A stretch of 50,631 nt of DNA from a virus. Positions 22,322-32,253 of the stretch are shown here, in pieces; position 1 is the stretch's first letter, and each line of letters opens with the position of its first letter. The DNA lies in IMG/VR virus record IMGVR_UViG_3300046665_000065, positions 1-50,631 of that record; one strand, 5' to 3'. Under the pieces are notes generated by a model. That model had not been told where the DNA came from. It did not search any database and saw nothing but the letters and a program-made list of their open reading frames with translations. Made by a program: the position numbers and the translations under genes.

Positions 22322-24469
22322 CTAGGCCGCGGCGTTTGAGGTGTCGAAGGTCGACCAACCAACGAGGTTGAAGGGCAATCCAGAGACGGACATAAACTTG
22401 AACTGAACAGAGGTTCCCGAGCCTCGGACTTTGAGGCGTCGTCTGGCAGCGTCATAGTTAGTCTCCGTATGGGCAATCGTCTGATTGATCGTTTGCTTGT
22501 TAGTCCATTCCCCGGTATTGCCGGATGTCCCATAATTCCAAAGAGCTTGGAACTTGTAGGAGTTAGAACCACTCGCTAGATCACTAAAGACGAAGATGTA
22601 GTTCGTCTGGAAGTTACGTTCACCTTGCGTCAGCACACGGTAGCCCGTAGTGAAGAAGCTAGAGTAATCGACACCCCCGACGATCTTCTGAGTCCAGTCT
22701 AGGTAAGCGACGTTGAAGCATTCTCCGAAGGAGAACTTACCGCCTGAATAGACGAGGTACTTCGTAGCCGTGGTCACCGTAGTTTGGGTAAACCCGTATG
22801 TGATCAGGTTGTTGCCTAGGTTATCGACTACCTGAGTAGCGGTATTATCGACGATGTTATCCGAACCTACGAGACTGCCTGCACCTTCAATGGTAACAAG
22901 GCTTTGAACGTCTACAACAGAGTCCGGTATCGTCCATGTGTAGAATGCACCGATGAGGACATTAAATGATAATACACTGTCGAAGGTATACGTCTCGGTA
23001 AGACTCGCTGAGTCAGCCTGACGGTACAGCCACTGTATTACGTGTGTCCTAGGGTTGTAAGTACCGCGGGCAAAGCGACGGCCATTCGAAGGAAGATCAA
23101 GAAAATAGTCTTTGATCTTTTCGTTGGTCATCGAGACTACAGACAGTCCTTTCTGGGGATCGCTGGTGATCAGATTGATGCCTGTGTTGTTCCACCAAGC
23201 TACACTACCTTGAGCTACGACGAAGCTCGTCCCAGAGATCGAACGATCATCTGAGATGCTAGACACAGTGTAGTCAGTCGCTGCGAAACCTACGCCTTGC
23301 GAACCGGAGATAGCCCAGACGCCGTTAGCACCAAAGACTAGGAGGGTGGGGCCGAGGCTGATCAATCGGAAGATTGTACCTGCACCGGGGATCGAGATGA
23401 TGCCACCGTCGGACGGGAGGAAGTCGAACAACGTCTCCGAGGTCGGATCGTTATCGGACATACAAGACCCGAAGTCGGCGGGCTTCTGGACGATCTTGGA
23501 GAAGTAAATACGAGAGTTATAGCCGACCGTATTGACGCCAGTGTAGAACACACGGCCTGAGTGGAATTCAGTCACAGACGGACGAAGGGTTCCTGAGGTC
23601 TCATCAATACCAGATAGGGTGATCGTAACTCCGGCTTGAGCTAAGGCCACAGCCGCTCGGTTGGTGTTCCAAGGATTTAGCCGGAAGAAGCCACGTGGGG
23701 CTGGGCTTGAGCCACGAGAGTTACTGGCAATGGTGGTGGCCGGAGCATAGATATCCGTGCTGTCTTTGAAAATCCACCAGACGTCAGCGTTACTAGGATA
23801 CGTGTTACCGGCGGCGGTGTAGAACGTCCCAGCGCCAGTAGAGAGCCGATCTCGCCAACCTTGATTGATCAGGTTGTACGTATGGTTAGCGGTCAACGTT
23901 GCCGGTCGATTATCGACTAGTACATTTTCTTCAATACCGATCGTATCTCTGATCTGGAATGTAATGATGCTCGACGTAAACGTACCAGCACCGATGTTGT
24001 ACTTGACGTAGAACGGATCGCAGTACGGATGGACAACGAAGAGATAGCCTAGTCCGGCGGAGAACTGGCATTCGTTGAGATTGAGATTGTCCGTGGTAGA
24101 GCCTGAAGACTGGAATGACGATAACGTAACCGTATTAGCGGATCGTCCAGTTGAGAGTGACAGGGCTGCATTCGTGTTATAGAAATACAGAGTATCACCA
24201 TTCTGATGGACAACGAGGTTGACGTTACCGTCACCACCAGCGTTCTTCCAGTAGTAGGTCGTCTGAGCCTTTTCGGTATTAGAAGCTGTAAACTCAGTGA
24301 AGTTATTCTCGTAGTCAAAGCCGTTACGCCGCGTCACAATGCCGCGCTCAGAAAAGACTACGTTGTCTTGGTCGAAGGCAGCGTTCTGAGGAAAGTTGAG
24401 CGCAGTAGCCTGAGTGATAAAACCACCAATGAAACTGTTCTCAATGGCAGTGGCGGCATTACGCGGCAT
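22322..24469 (-). CDS. Tail tubular protein B (nozzle), T7 gp12-like
   Basis: A 715-residue beta-rich protein; T7 gp12 has 794. The N-terminus SFIGGFITQATALNFPQNA, then DQDNVVFSERGIVTRRNGF, is the usual opening of podovirus nozzle proteins. Repeated Thr/Asn/Gly-rich strands follow. It forms the distal part of the short tail and partners tail tube A (24724). Confidence 0.9.
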   Translation of the reverse strand: MPRNAATAIENSFIGGFITQATALNFPQNAAFDQDNVVFSERGIVTRRNGFDYENNFTEFTASNTEKAQTTYYWKNAGGDGNVNLVVHQNGDTLYFYNTNAALSLSTGRSANTVTLSSFQSSGSTTDNLNLNECQFSAGLGYLFVVHPYCDPFYVKYNIGAGTFTSSIITFQIRDTIGIEENVLVDNRPATLTANHTYNLINQGWRDRLSTGAGTFYTAAGNTYPSNADVWWIFKDSTDIYAPATTIASNSRGSSPAPRGFFRLNPWNTNRAAVALAQAGVTITLSGIDETSGTLRPSVTEFHSGRVFYTGVNTVGYNSRIYFSKIVQKPADFGSCMSDNDPTSETLFDFLPSDGGIISIPGAGTIFRLISLGPTLLVFGANGVWAISGSQGVGFAATDYTVSSISDDRSISGTSFVVAQGSVAWWNNTGINLITSDPQKGLSVVSMTNEKIKDYFLDLPSNGRRFARGTYNPRTHVIQWLYRQADSASLTETYTFDSVLSFNVLIGAFYTWTIPDSVVDVQSLVTIEGAGSLVGSDNIVDNTATQVVDNLGNNLITYGFTQTTVTTATKYLVYSGGKFSFGECFNVAYLDWTQKIVGGVDYSSFFTTGYRVLTQGERNFQTNYIFVFSDLASGSNSYKFQALWNYGTSGNTGEWTNKQTINQTIAHTETNYDAARRRLKVRGSGTSVQFKFMSVSGLPFNLVGWSTFDTSNAAA

Positions 24470-24472
24470 GAA

Positions 24473-24727
24473 TTAAGCTTTCTTTTTAATGCGTTCTTTG
24501 ATCTCAATCTCAGCGGATTGACGTTCAGAGGCGTACTTCTTAGCGGCTACTTCGGCGAAGCTCCACTCAGTATAAGAAGCATCTTTAAGGTGAGCCGGAA
24601 GCTGGCCATGCTCCAGACTGAAGGTAATCAATCCGTAGGGATCGTTACGAGTCATACGAAGGATGTTGCCATTCTCTAGGTCTACAGTCCGGACATTGCT
24701 CTGTCGGACCTCGAAATCATTCATCAT
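24473..24727 (-). CDS. Small protein between tail tubes, 84 aa
   Basis: The start ATG-ATG at 24727 overlaps the tail tube A stop. The product begins [17 protein letters not shown], contains [17 protein letters not shown] and ends in a Lys/Glu-rich helix ([14 protein letters not shown]). Function unknown; a tail assembly or minor virion protein is likely from position. Confidence 0.8.
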   Translation of the reverse strand: MMNDFEVRQSNVRTVDLENGNILRMTRNDPYGLITFSLEHGQLPAHLKDASYTEWSFAEVAAKKYASERQSAEIEIKERIKKKA

Positions 24728-25497
24728 GTGCGTCCATAATTCGGTAGGCGTTTATAGTAGCTACCGGTATTGATAGCCTGTTTGTCGTCTTGGAGTTTGA
24801 TCCAAGTCTTCCTAGCAGCCTTCTCAGCCTTGTTGTTGGTGACCTGACGAAGCTCGGCAGAAGCCAAAGCCTTAGTCTCGTGCAGCCAGAGCTGGTGGAC
24901 CTGACTATCGAAGGCTGGGGTGAAACCATCGATCAACAGAAACTGAGTGCTGTACTGGCCGTAGGCTAGTGTCTTGCTGGTCTGGAGAGTATCGTCTACG
25001 CCCTTGTCTACACTGCTAAAGAGAATAGTGTTATCGTCGAAGGTCGTGTACCAATCCGGGGAACGATCTGTGTAATACAGGACTTCGAGAGTCGTAGCAG
25101 GGAGAACGAGGTTCATCTGGGCTACGTTCGGATCGTCTAGGTTCAGTCCGTCTTGACGCTTCAAGAACTCATCGAACATAATGGGTTTGAGAAGGGTCCA
25201 ATAAAGCTTTCCATCAGAAGAGTCTGCGATTGTCCGCTTGTACTTGATCCAGTCCACCGACTCAAAGCCGAGAGGACGGTACATAACAATTGGACGTAGA
25301 ACGTCAGTGCTTGCAGTCAATCCGAAGAGACGGTAGTCTTCTGGAAGATCGGCGTTTTGAATTAGATCGTTGTAGACAGTCTCGGCGCAGTAAGCGACCT
25401 GAAGACTTTCAGTGGTATCGAGTACGGAGTTTACTTCGTCCGAGTCCATGCTGGACAAAGTACGTTGGACAATGTCCAGAAGACTGAAACGGATCAT
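24724..25497 (-). CDS. Tail tubular protein A (adaptor), T7 gp11-like
   Basis: A 257-residue protein; T7 gp11 has 196. The N-terminal [22 protein letters not shown] followed by [10 protein letters not shown] is characteristic of podovirus head-tail adaptor tail tube A proteins. It would bind the portal ring (32507) and the nozzle (22322). The stop overlaps the start of the 24473 gene. Confidence 0.9.
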   Translation of the reverse strand: MIRFSLLDIVQRTLSSMDSDEVNSVLDTTESLQVAYCAETVYNDLIQNADLPEDYRLFGLTASTDVLRPIVMYRPLGFESVDWIKYKRTIADSSDGKLYWTLLKPIMFDEFLKRQDGLNLDDPNVAQMNLVLPATTLEVLYYTDRSPDWYTTFDDNTILFSSVDKGVDDTLQTSKTLAYGQYSTQFLLIDGFTPAFDSQVHQLWLHETKALASAELRQVTNNKAEKAARKTWIKLQDDKQAINTGSYYKRLPNYGRT

Positions 25498-25871
25498 TTA
25501 CGTGCCAATGCCATAATGCCAGAGTGAAGGAATAGAAACGCTACGATCCAATTGCTGTAGGTAGCAATCTCACCGGTGAGAGCATCAGTAACACCCCAGC
25601 CGAAGACCTTGTCCCAAAGAATGCACTTACCGTAGTAGACCATCAGCGGAAGTCCGAAGCCAACCTGCATAGCGACAAGCCATCGGTTCTTTAGAAGCTC
25701 AGCCTTCATGCGAAGGATTTGGACTTCAGCGTTGATAATGTTTGAGTCGATCTTTCCATCGACCTTGTACATCTCTAGCTTTGTATCTAGTTTCTTCTGA
25801 GCCCAAGAGTTGAACGCGTCAACAACCTTACCGATAATCGGAATGCTGCTCAGGAAGAAACTAAGCATCAC
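25494..25871 (-). CDS. Membrane protein, probable holin-like component, 125 aa
   Basis: The N-terminus [20 protein letters not shown], then a charged helical stretch, and two hydrophobic segments in the C-terminal half ([19 protein letters not shown] and [16 protein letters not shown]). The arrangement resembles three-segment holin-type proteins known from gene-transfer agents, though I cannot confirm the family. It overlaps the next membrane protein by 11 bases, so the pair may work together in lysis. Confidence 0.65.
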   Translation of the reverse strand: MMLSFFLSSIPIIGKVVDAFNSWAQKKLDTKLEMYKVDGKIDSNIINAEVQILRMKAELLKNRWLVAMQVGFGLPLMVYYGKCILWDKVFGWGVTDALTGEIATYSNWIVAFLFLHSGIMALARK

Positions 25872-26115
25872 TATCCGTCTTCTCTACAGTCTTAGTCTCG
25901 ACTGTTTCGGAGACCTTCTTGTTGTCTGTGTACTTACGCAGCAGAAGGAAAGAAATACCGATAGCAGGAACTGCGTATGGGCGGTACGTCTCAGGGACAA
26001 TAGGGGAAAGATCGTAGCCCGAAGAACTAGCTACGTCCCAGACACCTACACCCGTGGTCGCCACCGCCAAAGCGAAGGTCTTCCATTCACGGATTAACTT
26101 ATCAATTACTTTCAT
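25861..26115 (-). CDS. Holin-like membrane protein, 84 aa
   Basis: Two hydrophobic parts (TFALAVATTGVGVWDVASS and YAVPAIGISFLLLRKYTD) separated by YDLSPIVPETYRP, with a charged C-terminal tail. This is a common layout of small phage holins. It lies between the tail spike and the 25494 gene, about 10 kb from the endolysin (36801) in the same transcript. Confidence 0.75.
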   Translation of the reverse strand: MKVIDKLIREWKTFALAVATTGVGVWDVASSSGYDLSPIVPETYRPYAVPAIGISFLLLRKYTDNKKVSETVETKTVEKTDSDA

Positions 26116-26122
26116 GTATCAC

Positions 26123-26920
26123 CTAAATGTACTGGCCTCTTCCACCATTAATAAAACCAGCGGATGTGCCGGGAAGATCGCCCGAGGGATTGTTGCTTCC
26201 GTAGATAGTGCCGAAGCCATCAATCTGGTATTTAGGGCCAACGGCGTGACCGTAAGTTGTCTGATCCCATGTCATACCGTGGCTGGTAACGTTTCCGCTC
26301 TCGAAAGCGTAGGCAAACCCAGACAAGAACTGAGGTGTGCCCCAGAATTGCATTGTCCCGCTAATGAGGATATTACAACCCCCAGCGGAGGCCGAGAGAA
26401 CATTAGGGGCTGAGCCTAGGGCGATGTATTGAGCGCCCGCAATACCACCAACTGTTTGACCGTTTTTACTAGCCAAAACGTAAGCAGCACCGGCGTTTCC
26501 GAATACAATATCGTTATAGTTGATTTTAGAATACGTCATACTGCATATACCGGCACCGTTGACGCTATCTAGTTTAAGGTACTGAACCTTAAAAGCCGCT
26601 CTCTCAAAACCAAAGAAACTGTTATTGACTGTTGAGACCGAGGTACTCCACTTATCTGAAATATTACCTTGAAAGACAACATCATCGGCAGAGGTCTGCC
26701 CAACAAAGAGACCTGCAAAGGCTACCTCATCGGTAAACGCACTGCCGGGGTTAAGCTGAAGGACAACTTGCCCGCCGCGCAGATCGAAATCTCGTTGGCA
26801 CTTATTCCACGCGTATTGGCGTGTCCGCCATGGTGTTAGAGCAGTAAGGCCATCATTGGTATCATTACCAGTCGGGCTGATGTAACGAGTAGTAGTTGTA
26901 GTAATTTCTGTACGGGCCAT
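26123..26920 (-). CDS. Tail spike-like beta-helix protein, 265 aa
   Basis: The N-terminus RYISPTGNDTNDGLTALTPW is the usual opening of right-handed parallel beta-helix (pectin-lyase-like) proteins. The body has repeating Gly/Asn/Ile strands (GGQVVLQLNPGSAFTDE, GGCNILISGTMQFWG). It is short for a spike with enzymatic activity, so it may be a receptor-binding or fibre-tip subunit. It follows the long fibre gene. Confidence 0.7.
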   Translation of the reverse strand: MARTEITTTTTRYISPTGNDTNDGLTALTPWRTRQYAWNKCQRDFDLRGGQVVLQLNPGSAFTDEVAFAGLFVGQTSADDVVFQGNISDKWSTSVSTVNNSFFGFERAAFKVQYLKLDSVNGAGICSMTYSKINYNDIVFGNAGAAYVLASKNGQTVGGIAGAQYIALGSAPNVLSASAGGCNILISGTMQFWGTPQFLSGFAYAFESGNVTSHGMTWDQTTYGHAVGPKYQIDGFGTIYGSNNPSGDLPGTSAGFINGGRGQYI

Positions 26921-26928
26921 TTAAATCC

Positions 26929-28878
26929 TTACTGAGAACAGTATTCGGTGACTACAACCAGACCAGAAGTACCTGATCCACCAGCAGCAGCCGTTGCAAA
27001 GTTCATACATGCACCACCTGAGCCACCACTCGCGAAACCAGTTCCGTTGATGCCCGTTAATGCAGTCGCTGTTGCGGCTGAAACACCACCAGCACCCACC
27101 ATAGATGATCCGCCAGCGCCTGAAGCCGCTACACCTACAGCCGTATTAGCGTAGGTACCGTTACCACCAATTGCGCCATTAGAGCTTGAGATATCACCTG
27201 TACCGGCAGCACCAGCAGGACCACCTACTAAGAACGTACCGGCGCCGCCGCCGTTGGCAACGCAAAGGGAACCTACACTAGTTGCACCACCAGCAGTATT
27301 AGAAGCACCACCGGCACCGATAGTAACTGCCTTCGATGCACCGATAGTTGCCTTAGACGCCGTTAATCTTGCATAATTTCCTGCGGTACCGCCGCCGCCA
27401 GCAAGACTGAAGCCAGCTACACCAGTAACAGGTCCCCCGCCACCTCCGCCACCCCAACATTCAATAACACAGTACAGCATATTGGCATTAGGGGTGTACG
27501 TTCCAGTAGCAGTAAACGCAGTAGTTCGTATGACACCAACAGCCCCAAGATTAGTTCTATCGGCTGTAGTAGCGACCACAGCCCCGGTTCGACCTTCATA
27601 CGAAGCCACCGAACCAGCACTAGCTAGAGCGCCTACAGTTGTCTTCTTAAAGGCGTTAGACGCCGCACTGTCCTGAATGAGGACGATATCAGCAGAGACG
27701 GGTGATGCCTTAGACGTCAAGGCAGTAATATCCATCGCTGTCGGAATAGCAGAGGAGCCCGTCGCATTAGCGACAATAGTATAAGCCGCTTGAGCGGTTA
27801 AACCAGAAAGGGGTAATCCTGTGGCGTTGGTCAGCGTCCCCGACGAAGGGGTTCCGAGAGCACCGCCATTGATAACGACTGAACCAGCCGTACCAACATT
27901 GACACCAAGCGCCGTAAGGACGCCAGTACCTGCACCAGTAAGGCCAGTAGAAATAGGGAGGCCAGTCAAGTTAGTTGCTACACCAGAGGCAGGCGTTCCA
28001 AGAGCTCCGCTGACGAAATATGCAGCACCAGTACCGACTTCATCCGTGAGCAAAGCCCTAAGGTTCGCGCTCGACGGAGTGGTCAGAAACGTAGCAGCGC
28101 CAGTGGCCAGACCAGAGATACCAGTCGAGACCGGCAGACCAGTAGCATTAGTCAATACTGCGGCGGACGGGGTCCCAAGATTAGGGGTGGTCAGAACAGG
28201 GTTCGTTCCGAAAACCAACAATCCTGTACCAGTTTCATCTGAGATGACACCAGCAAGCTGAGACGATGTAGTAGCTGCGAACTGTGAAAGCGGAGAGCCT
28301 TTGTAGGCCACCGTACCACCAGCGCCGAAATCAGCCGTAGAGCTATCCGTACCTGTGAACGTCAGTGTGTTGCTTACGGTCAGAGTCTTGGTATTTGCAA
28401 TCGTGAGAGTAGCTGAAGCCGCTGGCTGTGTGATGGTGACTTTGTTGACTGTCGTGAAGACAACGTCAGGCAGCGTGCCGATAGTGACAGGGCTGGTGCC
28501 AGATTTAGTTAGGTTTGTACCAGCGGTAATAAGGCTTGAGTCAGAAACCCATCCGAATTGGTAATCGACACCACTAGTTTTGGCAAGAACATCACCGGAG
28601 TTGCCCCCCGCTGGAATGTTACTTACCGTGCCGGTCCCGTAAAAATCACTCAAGTCCTGTAGACGGAGGGGTTCATCTGCATTCACGGGTTTTGGTAGAT
28701 TGAGAATGCGGTAGCTATTCATGTCGAAATTAGCACCCATTTGATTGGGGCTGGTTCCGTCACGAGATAACGTCTTCTCCATGGCTACTTCAATAGCCGT
28801 GTTATTGGCATTGATATTGGCCGTAGCCGAATTCTGGTTCTCCAGATTAGCCAGATCAGTCAGAGTAAGCTTGGCCAT
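26929..28878 (-). CDS. Tail fibre protein with repeats and Gly-rich tip, 649 aa
   Basis: The N-terminal part (LTLTDLANLENQNSATANIN, RILNLPKPVNADEPL) is typical of podovirus fibre attachment regions. The middle has imperfect repeats of the type LGTPSSGTLTNATGLP (several copies between residues about 225 and 360). The C-terminus is a glycine-rich domain (GGGGGGGPVTGVAGF and more). Such glycine-rich tips bind receptors in several phages. It probably defines the host range. Confidence 0.85.
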   Translation of the reverse strand: MAKLTLTDLANLENQNSATANINANNTAIEVAMEKTLSRDGTSPNQMGANFDMNSYRILNLPKPVNADEPLRLQDLSDFYGTGTVSNIPAGGNSGDVLAKTSGVDYQFGWVSDSSLITAGTNLTKSGTSPVTIGTLPDVVFTTVNKVTITQPAASATLTIANTKTLTVSNTLTFTGTDSSTADFGAGGTVAYKGSPLSQFAATTSSQLAGVISDETGTGLLVFGTNPVLTTPNLGTPSAAVLTNATGLPVSTGISGLATGAATFLTTPSSANLRALLTDEVGTGAAYFVSGALGTPASGVATNLTGLPISTGLTGAGTGVLTALGVNVGTAGSVVINGGALGTPSSGTLTNATGLPLSGLTAQAAYTIVANATGSSAIPTAMDITALTSKASPVSADIVLIQDSAASNAFKKTTVGALASAGSVASYEGRTGAVVATTADRTNLGAVGVIRTTAFTATGTYTPNANMLYCVIECWGGGGGGGPVTGVAGFSLAGGGGTAGNYARLTASKATIGASKAVTIGAGGASNTAGGATSVGSLCVANGGGAGTFLVGGPAGAAGTGDISSSNGAIGGNGTYANTAVGVAASGAGGSSMVGAGGVSAATATALTGINGTGFASGGSGGACMNFATAAAGGSGTSGLVVVTEYCSQ

Positions 28879-28886
28879 AATAACCC

Positions 28887-29663
28887 TTAAAGTTTAATCA
28901 TGATATTGACGTAGGTCGTCGGCTGGGTGATACTAAAGGCAGTCTGAGTAACACCGCCATTGAGGGATGATGTTCCGCCTGTAAGCGTAGCGCCACCAGT
29001 CGAAGTAATCGCACCCGCAGCAGCACCAGTGCCGATAAGACTGCCGGGCTGATTGTTAGTATCAAAGTTAATGAAAGGGTTGGCAACCGAGCCTTGAAGA
29101 ATATTGGCTCCTGTGCTAACAACAGTTATCGTTCCAGTCACCGTGACCGCGAATGTCACATTAGGTAGATTGGCAGTACCAAGCGTGATGGTTTCATTAC
29201 CACTCCAAGTGCCAACCGTGCGAGCGGTCAAACCTGAACCAGTGCCAGAGTTGCTGAGTGCGCGTCCTGCACCTAGTGGCAGAGCGAGTGTCTTATGAGC
29301 AGCGTAGTCCGCCGCCGCAGAAGCACCCCTACCACCTGAAACCGGGCATAAAGAATTGCTATAGTTATTCCAATACAACGCAAACAAAGCTGCCGTATCG
29401 GCGTTGGCACGGATCGTAGCACTCGAAGACGCATCTCCGATTGTGCCGTCCGACCATAAAATCCAAGACGTATCTGCGGCGACTTTGTGAGTAGTTTTTA
29501 TGTCACCAGTCGACCAAGCAGAGTTCGTGATAACACTGGTAGCGTCCACCCAAGAACCACTACCAGCACCATCAGATACATAAACACGCCCAGCCAGTGC
29601 CGTATCAGCACCTTTAGGCTCGTGAAGATCGGCACCAGTGAGATTTTTATGTATCGTTGACAT
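28887..29663 (-). CDS. Tail fibre/collar-type protein, 258 aa
   Basis: It starts MSTIHKNLTGADLHEPKG, an N-terminal pattern seen in short tail fibre proteins. The middle resembles a tail collar domain (TSWILWSDGTIGDASS, LPLGAGRALSNSG), and it ends with QPTTYVNIMIKL, the common end of collar-type tips. Probably a receptor-binding or fibre-accessory protein next to the long fibre. Confidence 0.75.
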   Translation of the reverse strand: MSTIHKNLTGADLHEPKGADTALAGRVYVSDGAGSGSWVDATSVITNSAWSTGDIKTTHKVAADTSWILWSDGTIGDASSSATIRANADTAALFALYWNNYSNSLCPVSGGRGASAAADYAAHKTLALPLGAGRALSNSGTGSGLTARTVGTWSGNETITLGTANLPNVTFAVTVTGTITVVSTGANILQGSVANPFINFDTNNQPGSLIGTGAAAGAITSTGGATLTGGTSSLNGGVTQTAFSITQPTTYVNIMIKL

Positions 29664-29664
29664 A

Positions 29665-30054
29665 TCAGACCTTAATCAGTTCATAACCTACGATCAGCGT
29701 GCCGTTGAAGGCAACCGAGGCATGGGCGTTATAAATCTTGAAAGTAATCGTATTAGCGGTCGGAACAGCAGACAACAGAATGGGGACACCCGTAGTGCTC
29801 GTGCCACCAATTACGGTAGCCTGAACAATGTCAGTTGCAGCGACAGCAGAGTTTGTAAGGGTCAAGGTGTAAGTCGAGCCAGCGGCGGTCGTAACCGACT
29901 CTGACGTAATCTTACCTGACGGCTGATTAAGGGTGGCTGCACCAGCCGTAGCGGATGCAGTTTTGGTACCCTTGCCCAGCGAGAACTGGCTTACCTCGAC
30001 ACAAAGACCAATCTTGTCTTCAGTGTTCTCAGGGCCATATTTCGGCTCGGCCAT
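29665..30054 (-). CDS. Beta-rich virion protein, 129 aa
   Basis: Thr/Ala/Val-rich sandwich-like protein: AGAATLNQPSGKITSESV, TLTLTNSAVAATDIVQATV, ITFKIYNAHASVAFNG. No catalytic motif. Its place between the fibre genes and the 30064 protein suggests a virion accessory or head-fibre protein. I do not recognise a named family. Confidence 0.7.
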   Translation of the reverse strand: MAEPKYGPENTEDKIGLCVEVSQFSLGKGTKTASATAGAATLNQPSGKITSESVTTAAGSTYTLTLTNSAVAATDIVQATVIGGTSTTGVPILLSAVPTANTITFKIYNAHASVAFNGTLIVGYELIKV

Positions 30055-30063
30055 TTTAACTCC

Positions 30064-30564
30064 TTACAGCGGGAACGAGTAGGTGATGCGGACGTTGATA
30101 CGACCGGCGGTAAACGCAGCCGTGTCATAGTCAGCGACCAGCGTACCGTTGTTAGCGAGGATCGTACCGAGGAAGGCACCGGCGTTGGACGTACCCTTCA
30201 CGAAGGAAAGGACAGTACCAACAGCCGCCATCGCGGTCTGAGTCAGCGCAGCAGCGGTACCGAGACCATCCGCGTCGTAGACAGTCGTGGTATCAGTACG
30301 AACCAGACCCAGATTAAGGGTAGCGTTCGTACCGGTAACAGCGACAACCGTTTCGACATCGACCTGTTCAATGAGGGCACCCTTATCGAGGCCCGCATTA
30401 TAGTCGAGGATCGTCTGAGTGGCCGAAGTCACATCGACAAGGTTGAGCGCAAACTCAACAGTTCGCTTAGCGGTCAGGGTACGATACTCGCCGGAACGGC
30501 CAGCCTGACCCTCAACCACACCAAGTTTGACGGTGAGACCGTCTGCATTCTGCCAAATAGGCAT
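30064..30564 (-). CDS. Probable head accessory (decoration) protein, 166 aa
   Basis: Encoded 12 bases after the capsid gene. Starts MPIWQNADGLTVKLGVVEGQ and is beta-rich with Thr/Ala/Val strands, ending GRINVRITYSFPL. Position directly after the major capsid gene and beta-rich composition suggest a capsid decoration or virion protein. No motif proves this. Confidence 0.7.
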   Translation of the reverse strand: MPIWQNADGLTVKLGVVEGQAGRSGEYRTLTAKRTVEFALNLVDVTSATQTILDYNAGLDKGALIEQVDVETVVAVTGTNATLNLGLVRTDTTTVYDADGLGTAAALTQTAMAAVGTVLSFVKGTSNAGAFLGTILANNGTLVADYDTAAFTAGRINVRITYSFPL

Positions 30565-30576
30565 ATCTATATCTCC

Positions 30577-31539
30577 TTAAGCTACTGCGGTTGCGTCGGT
30601 GAGGACGGTAACCATGTTCTCAGGACGGTAGAGCTTGAAGTCGTAGCGGCACGTAGTGACGTACTCTTCACGCTGGAGGTCCTTATTATAGTCGGTATCA
30701 ACCTTCGGGGGCTGACGAACGGCACCAATGAAGGGCAGAACATCGGGAGCAGCCGAGAAGAAGATGTTCGCAACACCGTTGGTGGTAACGGTCTGAGAGT
30801 TAACGGTCTCAGTAATGCCCTGCGGCAGGTTCTGCGACTCGTAGACGTCAAAGCCGTATACGTTCTTGACGAAGCGCGTACCAGTCGAGAGACCGGTAGC
30901 GATCACGCCTTCCCAATGGATGTTGTTCGAAACGTTGACGAGGTTCGTCAGAGTCTCAAGCTGATAGCCAACCGAGGGATCAACGATGGCGACGAGGTTA
31001 GTCATCGGCACGTTAGCCTTGGCAAGTGCGAACTTGGCCAGAGCGAAATCCTTAGGCGAGATAGCAGGCAGACCGCCTACGACACCCGAGCCCACGAAGC
31101 GGTGGTTCGCACCGTTAATGGTATTCAGGGACGAAGCCGTCTGACCGTTCGGGCCGATAGCAAGAGCGTCGATTTCCATCGCCTTGGCGATAGCACGGCT
31201 CATCTTCGGAACGAAGGACGAGACAAGACGGTTCATGTAGAACGAGTCCTGCTTCATCTTCTCGGTGATGAAAGTCGCGGACGACTTGTACTTATTGACC
31301 GAGAACGTGAAGTTACCGGTATCCATCCCGGTGTAACGGATAGCCTGACCTTCTGCGAAGTCCAGCGTTTCCATCTGACCGATGCTCGGGATGTTGATGG
31401 TATCACCATCAGGGAAATCCGAGATCATGTCGATGTAACGCATACCAATCAGTTCTTCGAGAAGAACCTCTTTGACCTGAGTCGACCAGATATTTGCACG
31501 AACGAGATGTTCGTTGTTAGCATAGCTAAAACCAGACAT
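30577..31539 (-). CDS. Major capsid protein
   Basis: A 320-residue protein, close to T7 gp10A (345). N-terminal FSYANNEHLVRANIWSTQV, then IPSIGQMETLDFAEGQAI, SFVPKMSRAIAKAMEID, and the C-terminal CRYDFKLYRPENMVTVL are typical of podovirus HK97-fold capsid proteins. It follows the scaffold gene by 12 bases. I see no slippery site for a T7-style gp10B extension. Confidence 0.9.
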   Translation of the reverse strand: MSGFSYANNEHLVRANIWSTQVKEVLLEELIGMRYIDMISDFPDGDTINIPSIGQMETLDFAEGQAIRYTGMDTGNFTFSVNKYKSSATFITEKMKQDSFYMNRLVSSFVPKMSRAIAKAMEIDALAIGPNGQTASSLNTINGANHRFVGSGVVGGLPAISPKDFALAKFALAKANVPMTNLVAIVDPSVGYQLETLTNLVNVSNNIHWEGVIATGLSTGTRFVKNVYGFDVYESQNLPQGITETVNSQTVTTNGVANIFFSAAPDVLPFIGAVRQPPKVDTDYNKDLQREEYVTTCRYDFKLYRPENMVTVLTDATAVA

Positions 31540-31551
31540 TGGTTATCCTTA

Positions 31552-32250
31552 TTACGCTTCGAACGCTTCTTTGAGCGCCATAGCATCTTTGTACATTTGA
31601 GATTGAACTTCCGCAGAGAAGTACTTGACCTTGTCCGTGGCCTTGAGCTTCTCGTAATGACTCCGTGGCTTGTGGCCATCGGCAGTCGGTACGAAACCCG
31701 TAGGTGACAGGGACGAACCCGGAGGAACAAAGCCAGTGTCTTTGCTACCGCTAGGCAGCAGGTTGTAGATCAACTGAGGGCTTCGAGCCGCGAGTTCATC
31801 GAGGTCTTTGGCCGTGAGGCCGTTACTATCTGCGATTGTCTTGAGGGCCTGACCGTAGTTATCGCCGTACTTCTCTACCAGCTTAGCTTTGACAGCAGCG
31901 ACGTTAGCCTCTGCACGCTTCTTGGCTTCACGCTGTTCGAGAACACGTTCGATATCAGCAGTCGTCAGGGTGTTTGTCTCAGACCGTTCAAGCGGCAATG
32001 GTTCTGCCTGCCTTCCAGTGTCTGCGTTCTTCTGTGCCAAGGCTTCCATTCGGTCGAGGATTTCTTGGGTTCGGTCTACCGTGGGCGTCCGGGTCTGGAG
32101 TTCACGGCGGAGTTCTGCTTGTTCAGTTTCAAGACGCTTGATGAAGGAGTCCTTCTCGGAGATCGCCTTGGCGATACCGTCTTCGTCTTTGTACTTCTCA
32201 AGGTAGTCAGCCAACTTCGGGGTCTGAGTTGGTTCGTTAAACAGGGACAT
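31552..32250 (-). CDS. Scaffolding protein
   Basis: A 232-residue highly charged helical protein with long Glu/Lys/Gln stretches (ETEQAELRRELQTRTPTV) and a C-terminal basic helix (YEKLKATDKVKYFSAEV). Size and place between portal and capsid genes match T7 gp9-type scaffolds that guide procapsid assembly. Confidence 0.85.
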   Translation of the reverse strand: MSLFNEPTQTPKLADYLEKYKDEDGIAKAISEKDSFIKRLETEQAELRRELQTRTPTVDRTQEILDRMEALAQKNADTGRQAEPLPLERSETNTLTTADIERVLEQREAKKRAEANVAAVKAKLVEKYGDNYGQALKTIADSNGLTAKDLDELAARSPQLIYNLLPSGSKDTGFVPPGSSLSPTGFVPTADGHKPRSHYEKLKATDKVKYFSAEVQSQMYKDAMALKEAFEA

Positions 32251-32253
32251 GGT

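Noticed and set aside
30577-31539. T7-style frameshifted second capsid form
   Set aside because: No slippery run near the end of the capsid gene and no in-phase extension before the next gene.
30916-31707. 263-codon plus-strand frame opposite the capsid gene
   Set aside because: The capsid and scaffold genes on the minus strand explain this region; the opposite frame is Arg/Asp/Val-biased as in antisense shadows.
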